This document shows positions 1 through 12,100 of a stretch of 64,000 bases of DNA, piece by piece (the stretch's first letter is position 1; the number at the start of each line of letters is the position of its first letter). Position numbers and translations under genes: made by a program. This DNA comes from Symbiodinium natans. Lineage: Eukaryota; Sar; Dinophyceae; Suessiales; Symbiodiniaceae. The notes beneath the pieces were generated by a model that ran no database searches, was not told the DNA's origin, and saw nothing but the letters and a program-made list of their open reading frames with translations. Where the stretch lies: NCBI GenBank assembly GCA_905221605.1, contig CAJNDS010002179.1:236001-300000 (forward strand), given 5' to 3'.

Positions 1-3000
1 ACGGCGTCTTCGTCCATGTAGCAGCTCAGGACAAGAGGGTTCACCCGAGGTGCGAGGTCGAAGGCCAGGTGGTCAGCCCTGAAATGCAGCACGCGGAGGA
101 AGTGTTTAAAGAGCAGTTACATCATCCACATGTCTGAAGAATAGATTCGATAAGGCACTTGTGAACCTTGGGTCGGATTTTCCAGAGCAATCGTCCATGA
201 TCGATGGCCTCGACGGCCAAACCTGAGATCGAGTTTGGCAGGATTAGGTGCTGACGAACACGAGAAAGCAACAAATGCTCGAAACAAGAAGCTGTTCAGC
301 GCTGAATGGTACAAATAATTGGACTGCTGCAGCTTCTGGATGTTAGCTTCAGAAAGAGTGCAGAAAGGGTTATCTCTTTTCAGGGATATCGCATCCCGCA
401 TCTGCGCCAAATTGATGAACACAACGGCTCGGAGCCTCACAGCAAAAGCTAGTTCAATCAGTTTACAGCAAACTTACTCCACTTCAAGCCGAAGCCGCGC
501 AGAGTGGACATCACCAGGATTTCGAGCAGCCTCTGCCAAGCAAATCCCCATAAGCCATTTGGCCATGACCACAGCTTCCTTAGTGCAGCGGCAGTACCAA
601 AGAGAATCTTGCACTCGTGCTTTGAGAAAGATTTGTAGCACCAGTTACTCAACAAGAGTCTGCTCCATTCATGTGCTTCTGCGCGATCGTCGGGAACTGC
701 ACGTTGTTCTTTTTTGTCTCGCCTGTCAGCTGCTTCCTTACTGTGTTTTCGGAAATGGAGTCGTGTCACTGCCTTTGTAAGCGAAAACTGCCGTCCAGAA
801 GCAGTGAAAACACTTTGGCTCGGCTTCCTGAGGTGCAATAGGTTCTTTCATTCTTATGCACATGTCCACAGAGGAAATCTCGAAACGTGAGCAAAGTGGC
901 TGATATTGTGCTGCTTGCACAAAGCACTGAACTGAACATACGCAGCGCGTAGGCGATCGTCCTGGTCCCGTCCGGGGAAAGGTCCATTGGAATTCTCGGT
1001 CAGTTCCAACAAGGCAGACGCGGCTGCGTCCGGTATCAAAGTAAGGTCAATGATATGAAGCCAGTCGTTTGTGACCATGGAGATGTGGAAGCCCGGCAAT
1101 CTGATGAAAGGGTTTGCTCTGCATCCGTTCAGGATGAAGTCCGATGTAGTCATCATCCTCGGTTAAAGGTCTGAGTAGGCTTTGTACATGACACCTTGAG
1201 GTTGCAAAAGAGCCTTGTGACGAAGGCCATGTGGCGTTTGCCGGTGTGGAGCACTGGGACCATGGTATGTGTACAGGTTTGGGGACGACGAGTCACTTGT
1301 AGCCTGCAAGCAGCAGAAATGAAACCTAGGCAAACTTTAATACACAGACCACACCTGGCAAACAAAGCAGATGTTCTTGCTTGTCGCCGAGTTGATCATG
1401 TGGTAGGCCTGACGAGGTACTTGCAGGCTGCGACATTTTCAGAAGCACCTTGTGAAATTCCTGCCTTTTGCATGTACTTCTCATCACCTTTGTGAAATGC
1501 GAGCACAGCCCGCCAACCATTTGCGATGGTGCCTTTCTTCCCGCCTCGCACATTATACATGAGTGCTGAAAGCTACAATCGCACACAAACAGCACAGAAA
1601 CACTGTAGCTCCAGTCAGGTGTCGGTTAAAGGGCCGCCCCCATGGGTCGACGTCAAGCCAGTGTCCCAGCATCAACTCTACCAGAGACCACGTGGTCCAC
1701 ATATCAAGCGCAGTGTAGCAGTTCTCATCACATTGGCTGTTGTCGCCAACGTAAACGACAAACTTACTGTCCCATGGGGTGGCGTGCACAACTGCTGACC
1801 CCCATGTCACGACCATGAAGGAGCGCCTGCGGTGACACTCGGCATCGTCACCATGTAAGACTAGAGGAACTGTTTTCTTCAGGTCCATGTCCTTACTGGA
1901 GTACACACACACACCAGCCACGTTAACAGTTGAACATGAACTCTACACAATTTCAGCTTGAGCGCTGCCAGGTAAGGATGGGAGACAAACCACTCGGTGG
2001 ACGAGTTCCGATCCCAGAAGTCAGCCATGGCCTCTCGAAAGGTTTTTTGGGGCTTAACGGATTCCGAGGCGGTTTGATGTTCTAGGTGCGTCTACTATAT
2101 GGTACCTTGAGGACCTTTGTGCCTGGGGTTTGGATTGAGATGGGTATGGGTTGCAGACAGCCAAGGCGCGCCAGGCTCCCCGACCACAAGTTTCTGGAAT
2201 AGGTCCTCGTCATAGGCAAACATTGAAGCAAACCTCAGGTAGGGGACAGCCACAGGCATGTGCATGTTTCTCTAGATTTTACTCAGAAACGGGCATATAG
2301 CTGATGGAGATATTGAGGCAGCGAGCGCTTCACTGGGAAGAAACATGTGCCATTTCCCGAGATAGGAAGGCTCATCTCTCTTCATATCAGTCTCAGCACA
2401 GGTGCTTTCTCTGTAACTGGCAGGAACCCCCCTGCAACGTAAATCTTTGTGGCCAACATTAAGCACGAGGCACCAGGACGACATCCACCCTCAGAATCAC
2501 ACCCCGCTTCAGTTCCCCCGCACCGTTCACAACACAATGCTTCCACCGAGGTCTGCAGCCCAGCTGCTCCCAAGGCGCCGGAAGCATGGCCCGCCAGGCT
2601 TGTTTATCCAGCCACCGCCAAAACGCACGGGCTTTGTGCTTGCTGTCCCCGGTCATCGTATCATTCAGATCACAAAGATTCTTCCTGAGATGTGACTATG
2701 GGTTCATGCGTGTCGACGCATGTTGCAATGCATCCTTTCTGATAGCAGCCATGTCTCGGTAGCAGCCGACGTGGAAAACGCCGGTGTATTACTTGTAGCA
2801 TCTGTACGAGAGTTGCAACGCTGACCTCAGGAGCAGGAGCTGCAGGGGCACATCGAAGATACTGAAACCTTTACTGATCAAGCAAAGAAATATAAAGCAT
2901 GATCGAGTCACATCCTTGCCCAGCTCCAAAAATTCCTCCACGATGTCCATAGTTGTCTAAGTACCCCATCCCTCACACATGTCCACGACGCAGGCATGCG

Positions 3001-3290
3001 AGCATGAGCTGGTGACGGGTTGATTTTCGGGGTTTGCTGACACACAACAATTGAACACAGGGCTCGGGGGTATCACCTGGGAGCCGACACAAGCTGTCAA
3101 GCCGTCGATGGCAGGCTGCATCTATTCAACTTCCTCTGGCAGCTCGACAGGCGCTCAGATTTGCACACCAGCTCGTTGGATGCCATTTTGCCCGAGCCAG
3201 TGACTTGCACTTGTGCAACACATGCAGCAATGTTTTCACTGCCACATGCACCGGTACCCGTTTGCAAAGCAAGAACATGTGTCCAATAAC
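1..3290 (-). CDS. Multi-exon gene(s), uncharacterised dinoflagellate family (3' part runs off the window)
   Basis: Several minus-strand stretches read as exons in order: about 3230-3097 (ends in a stop), 2690-2459 (contains HKARAFWRWLDKQAWRAML), about 1900-1640 (LVLHGDDAECHRRRSF, then a W/D-rich stretch), about 1140-890 (HISMVTNDWLHIIDLTLIPD, then FPGRDQDDRLRAAYVQF), about 430-300 (LKRDNPFCTLSEANIQKLQQ) and about 98-1 (NPLVLSCYMDEDAV, open at the window edge). From memory, the HGDD-x-HRRRSF, DWLH and CYxDED motifs recur together in a large uncharacterised family in dinoflagellate gene models; this is recall, not a search. Exon borders were not resolved, and the 3230-3097 exon may belong to a separate gene. 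No function is assigned. No methionine start is claimed. Confidence 0.42.
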
Positions 3291-3520
3291 ACACAGTCTT
3301 GGATGCCTTGCTTCCCCATCTCTAAACCGCAGTTAAACCGTCAAGGCCTCAGGCATACTAAGTGCACGCGACGATCGTGAGCTGCGCTGCGGCACGCGTG
3401 TCTACACTGGAGTGTTCGCAGGCTATAAGTGATTGTTCCTCTCACAGCTCAGCAAAAGGTGCACAGGCCCAGCCTAAAATGATGATAACTGCGATCGCGT
3501 GGACGTATGGCTTCGCCAAA

Positions 3521-5357
3521 CTAGTCATCGTCTTCATCATCATCATCTTCTTCTTCTTCGTCACCATCGCTGCCCTTCTCCTCAGCCGTGTCCTTTGGCT
3601 TTCTACTTTCCTTCGACTTGACTGAGTGGATTCTTCTGGCAGCATCCTTCAAATCGTTGTCCGCCAGGTCGATAACCCCCAAGGCAGTTTCTGACAGCCA
3701 GGCATTCCACGCCTCAGCATCACTACAGGTCTTCTCCTGCTCTAATCTCTCCTTCACCGCAGCGAGCGCAGCGTCGACCTTTGGTTCGATGTCGTGCAGG
3801 GACTCGACCTGCGTGAAAGTGCATCATGCGCAGACACAGAATGTAGTTTTTATGTTGCATGCCATGTCAGTTCATGCACGCCGAGGCCACTGCAAGCTCC
3901 TGGCAGTTGCGAATCTTCAGGCCCTTGATTTCAACCAACTTCGCAGGGATCTGCCTTGAGAATCCTTCTAGCCTTAGGAAAGATCGACACACTACTTTTG
4001 AGTCTGGTTAAGAACTGCGCAAATCAAGCAAAGAAGTTTGCATTGCATGCCAGCTGCTTGGACTTGGCTGCCTTCGTGTCCTTGTAAGCCTGCTGCGCTG
4101 GGGTGAGGCTTTTCTTTGCCTTCCTTGGTGCGGAGATGAGTGGTGCAGGCCACCACTCAGGGGTTCACTTATTATCAGATCTGGCCAAACATACAGCATG
4201 TTTTGTCTAGTGCAGAGCAGCATCTTCCCGGTGATGCGACCAGTCTTCACGTCCAAAAACCCCACCGAATCTAAGTTCGCCGCGAAGTCACCAAGCTGCT
4301 TTGCGAGCAGCTTCTTTGCATTCGCTTCATTCACTCGTCCACCAAGCTTCATCTAAGATAATAGTAGACTGCGTGAAGCTGCAGTGTTGTTCTGACATTG
4401 GCCCCCCCCCTTGGGAAGAAAAAGACATAATTTAGCTTAGGCACACCGGATGTTCCTTTCGAGCCCTGGCTCTTCTCCTCTACGACTTCCTTCAAAACCT
4501 TAAACATTTTCGCTTTTGGCACATCTGGCGCCTGCCACAACAGGTCACAGCTAGCAGTGTAGATTAGCAGCATTGTCTCCTCAACAAGACCAACAACAAT
4601 GGCCTGCGGATGAGGCGTGCCAGCTTGTCCTGAAAGCAAAGTGTTAATGTGTGCATGTGTGTGTTGTGTGTTGTGTGTTGTGTGTGTTGTGTGTGTTGTG
4701 TGTGTTGTGTGTGTGGTGTGTGTGGTGTGTGTTGTGTGTGTGTTGTGTGTGTTGTGTGTGTGTGTGTGTGGGTTGTGTGTGTTGTGTGTGCGTTGTGTGT
4801 GTGTGTGTGTTGTGTGTGCGTTGTGTGTGTTGTGTGTGTTGTGTGTGTTGTGTGTGTTGTGTGTGTGGTGTGTGTGTTGTGTGTGTTGTGTGTGTTGTGT
4901 GTGTTGTGTGTGTTGTGTGTTGTGTGTGTTGTGTGTGTTGTGTGTGTTGTGTGTGTTGTGTGTGTTGTGTGTGTTGTGTGTGTTGTGTGTGTGTGTGTGT
5001 GTTGTGTGTGTGTGTGTGTGTGTGTGTTGTGTGTGTGTGTGTGTGTGTGTTGTGTGTGTTGTGTGTGTTGTGTGTGTTGTGTGTGTTGTGTGTGTTGTGT
5101 GTGTTGTGTGTGTTGTGTGTGTTGTGTGTGTGTGTGTGTGTTGTGTGTGTTGTGTGTGTTGTGTGTGTTGTGTGTGTTGTGTGTGTTGTGTGTGTGTGTG
5201 TGTGTTGGGTGTGTTGTGTGTGTTGTGTGTGTTGTGTGTGTTGTGTGTGTGTGTGTGTGTTGTGTGTGTTGTGTGTGTTGTGTGTGTTGCGTGTGTGTGT
5301 GTGTTGTGTGTGTTGTGTGTGTTGTGTGTGTTGCGTGTGTTGTGTGTGTTGTGTGTG

Positions 5358-5402
<45 letters not shown>

Positions 5403-5409
5403 GTGTGTG

Positions 5410-5444
<35 letters not shown>

Positions 5445-5500
5445 GGTGTGTGTGTGTGTGTGTGTTGTGTGTGGGTTGTGTGTTGTGTGTGTTGTGTGTG

Positions 5501-5574
<74 letters not shown>

Positions 5575-6140
5575 GTGTGTGTTTGTGTGTGTGTTGTGTC
5601 TGCTGTGTGTGGTGTGTGTGTGTTTGTGTGCGTGTGTGCATGTGTGCGTGCGCGTGCGCGTGCGCGTGTGCGTGTGGGTGTGTGTGTGTGTGTGTGTGGG
5701 TGTGTGTGGGTGCGCGTGTGCACGCATGTGTCTCTGTGTGTGTGTGTGCGTGTTTTGATTGAGTGTAATGGTTGTGCCTTTGACCAGGGTGGCGATGAAT
5801 TCTTGGGCTTCCTTGGAGGTGCCGTAGATCTTCTCCAGTTGGAAAATTGACACCTTAAGTGTTGTGGAGGGGAGGGGAGGGGAGGAGGGGGGGAGGAGGA
5901 GGAGGGAGGGGGAGAGGGGGGATGCAGGGGGTAGGGGGGGAGGGGGGAAGGGGGCAGAGGGGAGTGGGCAGCCAACACACATCGTGTCACACACACACAC
6001 ACAGACAGACAGACGGAGTCTCTATCTGAGATCGCAGCTGTAACGTACTTGTCAGTACGCAGATCCTCCACCCAAGACTCATACTTCTCTTCCACTTCGA
6101 TCGCAGCCACAGATTGGTTGCAGATGAACACTTTCAGCAT
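3521..6140 (-). CDS. Multi-exon gene of unknown function with acidic C-terminus
   Basis: Exons inferred from coding-like reading and AG acceptors: about 6140-6015 (starts MLKVFICNQ, contains EKYESWVEDLRTDKYVTAAI), about 5844-5750 (VSIFQLEKIYGTSKEAQEF), about 4630-4430 (QAIVVGLVEETMLLIYTA, then APDVPKAKMFKVLKEVVEEK), about 4350-4215 (NEANAKKLLAKQLGDFAANL, GFLDVKTGRITGK), about 4135-4050 (AKKSLTPAQQAYKDTKAAKS) and 3809-3521. The last exon follows an AG acceptor, contains CSDAEAWNAWLSETALGVID, and ends in a run of about twenty Glu/Asp residues before TAG. The intron between the second and third exons is a 1.1-kb (CA)n tract on the coding strand. I do not recognise the family. The acidic tail and Lys/Ala-rich segments suggest a nuclear or chromatin-associated protein, but that is a guess. 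The 6140 start is only a plausible methionine. Confidence 0.45.
4648..5758. repeat. 1.1-kb (TG)n / TGTGTGTT compound microsatellite
   Basis: Plus strand is almost pure TG dinucleotides with a TT slip about every eight bases, giving a TGTGTGTT higher-order unit. Variants TGTGGTG, TGCGTG and TGGGTG lie towards the right end. It fills an intron of the minus-strand gene at 3521-6140. All long open frames here, His/Thr-rich or Cys/Val-rich, are products of the repeat. Confidence 0.97.
5868..6012. repeat. Purine-rich G/A tract with short (CA)n and (CAGA)n
   Basis: GGAGGGG-type polypurine for about 100 bases, then (CA)n at about 5985-6003 and CAGA units. It lies in an intron of the same minus-strand gene, where it reads as a polypyrimidine tract upstream of the acceptor near 5844. 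Confidence 0.9.
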
Positions 6141-6524
6141 CCCGAACCTGCCCGGCAGGAGCGATGGGATTCAACGAACGTCTACAAGGCCTGCGCAGAA
6201 GCACACTTTCATGTAGACCTGTCTGCGTCGGAACACAGGGAGTACTTCGCAGTGAGGGCCGGATTTGCATTTCGCAGTATCGCTCTGCGAAGTGCCGAGT
6301 ACTGTCGCTTGCGCTCGGCTCTTGGCATGTCCTACGTGCTACAAAGAACAGCCAACCTCGATTGAGAGCTGCGCAACCTAACAAATGCAGCAAGATGCTC
6401 CTGCGGGCTTGTCATGCTGTTGATGCTCTGCTTCTCCTCTTCGGTCAGGGCTTTGGCTCGCCTGGTCTTGCCCTGCGCAGCCACGGGCCTAGATTTGGAA
6501 AGTCCACCCTAGGTGTGTAGAAGA

Positions 6525-8508
6525 TCACATGACTGACCCCCCAGCCTCCTCTACCTCGGACCCACCCACAGACTCTGCAGTTGCACCTCTCCCAAAGCAG
6601 ATGCTCGGAATAGTGTCACATCGACGAGGCCTCTTCGAGGGAGGTGTGTCTTCAGTGCCCTGAAAGTCAAGGCTACGCCGAGACCCCTGAATCGAAGAAA
6701 TGTCTGTGCGGGTAGATGCTCCGGTTGACGGTGTTGCAGTCGAGGTTGTGGGCGTAGGCGTGCCAGCCTCACATTGTAAGTAGACAACAACGTACATGTA
6801 AGACTTAAAACACATGTTACATATCTGAACATGCAAAGGCCTCCTCCGGTGCGATTCTTTCCTGCTCTTTCTTCTTGCTTGCCTCTTTAGAACCCTTTGG
6901 ATCATCCTTGTCCTTCTTTACCTTCTTGTCCTTCTTCTGCTTCTTGTCTTCTTTGTCTGCCTGGCGAGGTTGCTGCTTGCCTTGGGCAGGCGAGGGTGTG
7001 GCAAGACTGGCGTCTGGTGTGCTGTTGACCTGCGCAGGAGCTTTCGGCAGGCTGCGCACAGGGGCGGTGTCTGACTTGTCTGGGCTTTGGCTGTTCTCCT
7101 TGTCTTGGTTTTCCTTCACAGGCCCTTTGTGCTTGCTGCTTTTGTGTGCATCCTTCTTGGCTGCCTCCTGCACATTTGCAACCCCGCCCTGATTGTGCGT
7201 TCTAGGCTTCTTGGTTTCCGAAAGCATCTCGGCCTCTGCCTTCCTCCTCCCTTGCTGTTCCTGCTGGCTTTCCTTGGGAGCAGCTGCCTTGCTGGCCTCA
7301 GTCCTGGCGATCGCCTCGGTGCTCGCGGCCTTCTTTTCCTCCTTGGACTTTTTGGCTTGCTCTTTGCCTGTCTCGGCCGACTTTGCACTTTTGTCCTTCG
7401 GCTTTGAGGCTGTGTTGTCAGCTGCCTCTTTGCTTGCAAGACCCTGCTCAGTGTTCTTCGGCGAATGCTTGTGCAATTCCTTGGTGGTGGGTGCTCCTTT
7501 GTCCACCTTGTTCTTCTTCTTCTTCTGACTTGTGACACTTTCCTTGTGGCCTTCCTTGGGGGCTGTCTCACCGGTCTGGCCCTGCTGACTAGGGCCATTG
7601 TGTTGCTTGTCCTTCTTCGCTTCCTTGGCTGGCTCTTTGCCTGGCTCGCTCGACATCATGCTTTTGTCCTTCTTTTTCGAGGTCGCTTTGTCAGGTAGGC
7701 CGTTGCTTGACTGGGCCTGCTCAGTGGGACGCCCACTGTTCTTGCTTGTCTCCTTCCTGTGCTCTTCCTTGCTGACGGCTGCTGCTCGCTTGCCTTGGTC
7801 GTTCTTCTTCTGCTCGTCGGCGTTGGTTTCCTTGCGGCCTTGCTTGAGTCTTCCCTGGCTTGCCTCTCTCTGCTCACTGGCCGCTCCGTTTTCTTTGGCT
7901 GGCTGTGGTGCCCCTTTCGTGCGCGCGTGCTTGTCTTGGATGTCCTTGGCAGCTTCTGCAGGAGCTTTTTGCCTTGCCTTGTTCTCCTCATCTGTGCTTT
8001 CCTTGCGGGCTTCCTTGGGTGCTTGTTGGCCCCGAATGTTGTTCTCGTGGCTGCTGTCCTTCCTTCCATTCTGGCCTTGCTCGGCTGCTGCTGCAAGCTG
8101 TCCTGGTTTCTTCTTCTCTTGGGCTTTCTCTTTTGGGGCCACCTTGCTGCGGTCTTCAGCTGCTTTCTTCGCTTTCTTCTCTTTCCCCTCTTTCTTCTCT
8201 TTCTTCTCTTTCTGCTCTTTCTTTTCGGGCTTTTCTATCATCTTTTCACTCAACACATTGACCAAACTCTCGATCGATGGTGAGCGTTCCTCGGCTTTGC
8301 TTTCCTCCGGGCGCTGTCTCTTCTGCCTGGTGCCGCTCGGGGCTTTCTGCTGCATACCCCTCAGGAGTGCTGCTTTGGTTCGGGCCGCGCTGCTGGTCGG
8401 ATCTGCGCACCAACCCAGGGAAGCTGCGTGCATAACATACGAAAAACGTTTCTGTGTACATGTTGCAAACAAAGTAGCAGTCGGCCTGCCATGTTTCCAC
8501 GCTGACAA
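6525..8508 (-). CDS. Lys/Glu/Ala-rich low-complexity protein, two exons visible
   Basis: A long minus-strand frame from 8508 to about 6835 encodes about 550 residues dominated by K, E, A, Q and S, with charged heptads (KEKKEKKEGKEKKAKKA type) and repeated blocks such as AAKESKK and QQGQTGETAPKEGHKES. After a short intron (about 6835-6778) a second exon runs from about 6777 to the stop at 6525. That exon is Thr/Pro/Ser-rich and contains PPSKRPRRCD, a plausible nuclear localisation signal. The N-terminal part before QQKAPSGTRQKRQRPEESK may be intron or an upstream exon, so the start is uncertain. Such composition is typical of disordered nuclear or nucleolar proteins; no catalytic domain is visible. 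Confidence 0.55.
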
Positions 8509-8750
8509 AACTACAACCGCACAAGCCTACTTAGGCCAAGCGCCAGGAGTGATTCACACAAGGCAGTTTCAGCGAGACACATGCTGCACGGACCGGCACT
8601 AGACGCAGCGCATTGGAGGGCACTTGCGCGTGAAACTGGAAACTGGAGGTCGGATGCATGAAGAGGCACTCGTGCTGAGCACGGAGCGCGTCAAGCCAGC
8701 ATTTTGGTCGCCGAGCTTGCTGTCCCGAAATCCACTGAACAGGCCCCAAA

Positions 8751-8878
8751 GTGACACGGAATGACACGCAATGACACGCTCTGCCGGTAGGCCTAAGTAC
8801 CCGTTAAGTATGTAAGTGGCCGTTATTAAGGGGGACTATGTGGCAGGGTGACACGCAGTGACACGCAGTGACACGCAC
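8751..8878. repeat. Short GTGACACGCA tandem repeat, two clusters
   Basis: Ten-base units of the form RTGACACGCA occur three times at about 8751-8780 and again three to four times at about 8849-8878, in the presumed 5' flank of the minus-strand gene ending at 6525. No function can be read. Confidence 0.8.
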
Positions 8879-9159
8879 ACTTCGAGTGCCGGGTGTCCGA
8901 GGGATCTCGTGAGGCCAAAATGGGGTTTCAAGGCCTAGGCTGGGCACAGGTTCCATTCTACATCCCTCAAGGATCCCAGGCCACCTCCCAAAACCTTACA
9001 GAAGCTTCCTCCACTGACATTTCTGTGGGGAGTGCACCACGTCATCAAGGGGGCCATCCTCACTGGCACTGTCGTCCTCAATGTAACGGGTTGCGACGAG
9101 AGGTCTGTGGGAAAGGATGGCCTCGCGTAGCAGCCTTGCCAAGCTACAAGTGCAAGTCA

Positions 9160-12100
9160 AGGTTGATCTTTTGTGCTAGGTTCTGATGCCACAACTTTCT
9201 TTATGTGTATAAAGCCGAGATTCGGAGCCATTGCATAACCAAAGCCAACAGGGTAAGCAGCACTAGCAGAAAGACTCTTCGCCAGGCCAGTCACACGTTT
9301 CTTTCCGTTCTTGTCTGTGTGCCGACGTACCAATGACTTCCTCCTTATATATGAGAAAGAAAGCAGATGCACGTGTGGCCATGCGTAGGTATCGTGCTAT
9401 CTAGTGCAGCCACAGTACCGTTTCCCAAGCAGGCTTTGCACATACTTGAACGAAATCGGGCGCCTGATTCCTTCCAAGATAGGAGCTGGGAGGGTCGACC
9501 ACAGCCTGAGCTTCAAGCCCATGATGCACCGAGGCCCACACACGTGGCCCGCAGAAGCTTTGGGTCCAGGACGGCAGGGCAGCGAGCGCTAAGTCTGAGG
9601 GTTAGAAAGAGAGAAAGAGAGAAAGAGAGAAAGAGAGAAAGAGAGAAAGAGAGAAAGAGAGAAAGAGAGAAAGAGAGAAAGAGAGAAAGAGAGAAAGAGA
9701 GAAAGAGAGAAAGAGAGAAAGAGAGAAAGAGAGAAAGAGAAAGAGAGAAAGAGAGAAAGAGAGAAAGAGAGAAAGAGAGAAAGAGAGAAAGAGAGAAAGA
9801 GAGAAAGAGAGAAAGAGAGAAAGAGAGAAAGAGAGAAAGAGAGAAAGAGAGAAAGAGAGAAAGAGAGAAAGAAGAGAAAGAGAGAAAGAGAGAAAGAGAG
9901 AAGAGAGAGAGAAAGAGAGAAAGAGAGAAAGAGAGAAAGAGAGAAAGAGAGAAAGAGAGAAAGAGAGAAAGAGAGAAAGAGAGAAAGAGAGAAAGAGAGA
10001 AAGAGAGAAAGAGAGAAAGAGAGAAAGAGAGAAAGAGAGAAAGAGAGAAAGAGAGAAAGAGAGAAAGAGAGAAAGAGAGAAAGAGAGAAAGAGAGAAAGA
10101 GAGAAAGAGGGAAAGAGAGAAAAGGAGAAAGGGAGAAAGGGAAAATAAAAGAGAGAAAAGAGAGAAAGAGAGGAAGAGAGGAAGAGAGGAAGAGAGAAAG
10201 AGAGAAAGGAGAGAAAGAGAGAAAGAGAGAAAGAGAGAAAGAGAGAAAGAGAGAAAGAGGGAAAGAGAGAAAGAGAGAAAGAGAGAAAGAGAGAAAGAGA
10301 GAAAGAGAGAACGAGAGATAGAAAGAGAGAAAGAGAGAAAGAGAAAGAGAGAAAGAGAAAAAGAAAGAAAGAAAGAAAGAGAGGAAGAGAGAAAGAGAGA
10401 AAGAAAGACAGAGAGAACGATAGCAAGCAAGAGAAAGGTTCAATTTGTGCAATTCCCTTGCACGATTTCATTTAATGGAGTCTTGAGAGAGACGAAAGAT
10501 GAGAGCAACGAGCAAGCGAGAAAGAGAGAAACACATAAAGAGAAAAAGGGAGAGACAAAGAAGCAGAAGGACAAAGAGAAAGATAAAGAGAAAGAGAAAG
10601 AACAGAGAAAGAGAAAGAGCAAGAGAAAAAGAGCAAGACAAATAGCAAGAGAAAAAGAAAGAGGGAAAGAGAAAAAGAAAGAGCAAGAGCACGAGCAAGA
10701 ACAAGAGAAAACTAAAGAGAAAGAGAAACAGAAAGGAAAAGAGAAAGAGAAGGACAGAGAGAGAGAGAGAGAGAGAGAAACAGAAACAGAGCTTGAATCC
10801 TAGTCATACTTTGCACGCTGAGTGACACTGTCATCTTCATTGTATCGGACCCAAAAGCTGCCATAGGGAAGCATACTCTCCTGGAAGGTTTCAGGTCGCC
10901 AAGCAAGGCAAGCGTGGACAGCGCACGGATTGCACTTGAACCATGAAACCAATAACAGGTAAGGGTCCTTGCACCAGTCCTTCGTAGAAGGCGTTTGATT
11001 GGAGGATAATCAAACAAGACCTTTGGGATAGCAAGAGTCCACGCAGATCAATTGCCAATAAGTTGGAACACATAAGGTTGCCACTGACGAGAGTGGTTGT
11101 TCCACGCAATAGTGGACTCCTCTTGTCCAGCAATAGTAGAGCCTTCGGGGTTCGGAATGACACGCTAGCGCTCGACATGGCTGTGCACTGACAGTTGTGA
11201 GAATTCAAGCAAGGCACACATACGCAAGACGCTGGGCTAGAACATTTGCCAGCCGGACACTTTTCAGAGACGTGTCTCCTTGAGGACATTCCAATGATCG
11301 CCGGCACGATGATCTGCTTCTTAGTGGGGATGCAGGCACGCAGGGCGAGATATCAGAACTGCAGCAGCTGAAGTCATTTGCAGTCGTGTTTTCTTGCCAG
11401 AGATCACCCAAACCCAAGTCCCACAGGGTGGGGCAGCCATAAATAGTCCTCCCGGTCGAGTGTGATGGACCTTAGAACTGTCGGTTGTGCTCAACTGCAA
11501 CATGGAACTGAGCGTCGGGTGACGTGAAGACCTGTGTTAAGCTGAGGGGCTGCAGCCATCAATGCGCAAAATCCGATTGTGCGAAACACGTTGAAGTTTT
11601 TGGAGTACAGTGCCTGGAATCAACCCCAGCAGAACATGTAACTTGGCAACGCAGCTCTTCACTTTAGACGCAAGCAGCCAAGTGAAAACATGTAACTTGG
11701 CAACGCGGCTCTTCACTTTAGATGCAAGCAGCCAAGTCACATCCATCTTCGTTCCGATGAACCCGCTCCGCTCCAATCCACGGGTGAATTGCGCTTCACC
11801 AGCAAATGCCTCCACCTGATTTTCGAAGCAGGGAAACCGGTTGAACAGAAAGCAGCACTTGCAGAATGACAGCCGCGCAAGAAATGCTGTGTGTGGGGCA
11901 AAATCATTGCTCTGCTGCGGCAGCGGCAACGACTCCAACCAGGCCAAAATGGGGAGCAGCAAAGAGGGCCGCATGCTGGGTATGGTGTGCTCTATCTACC
12001 CAAGGACCACTGCGCACGACTTGAGAAGCCTAGCGTTGCAGCAGCGCAAGACACAAAGTTTCTCAATGCAGGTGGACATGGACACACGCGCAGAGTGCTC

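Noticed and set aside
4349-6140. Long His/Thr-rich and Cys/Val-rich open frames
   Set aside because: They are translations of the (TG)n/(CA)n tract in all frames; only short flanking pieces are kept as exons.
9604-10436. CRISPR-like regular repeat
   Set aside because: No spacers; simple-sequence repeat in a eukaryotic genome. The telomeric arrays were rejected as CRISPR for the same reason.
9367-10803. 478-codon Lys/Glu/Arg-rich frame and Ser/Leu/Phe-rich frames opposite
   Set aside because: Products of the GAAAGAGA microsatellite; the octamer array has no stops in several frames.
11943-11957. Second spliced-leader-like string (CCCATTTTGGCC)
   Set aside because: Lacks the GGCTC part of the core and lies within candidate exon sequence; a similar string at 8912-8924 was rejected for the same reason.
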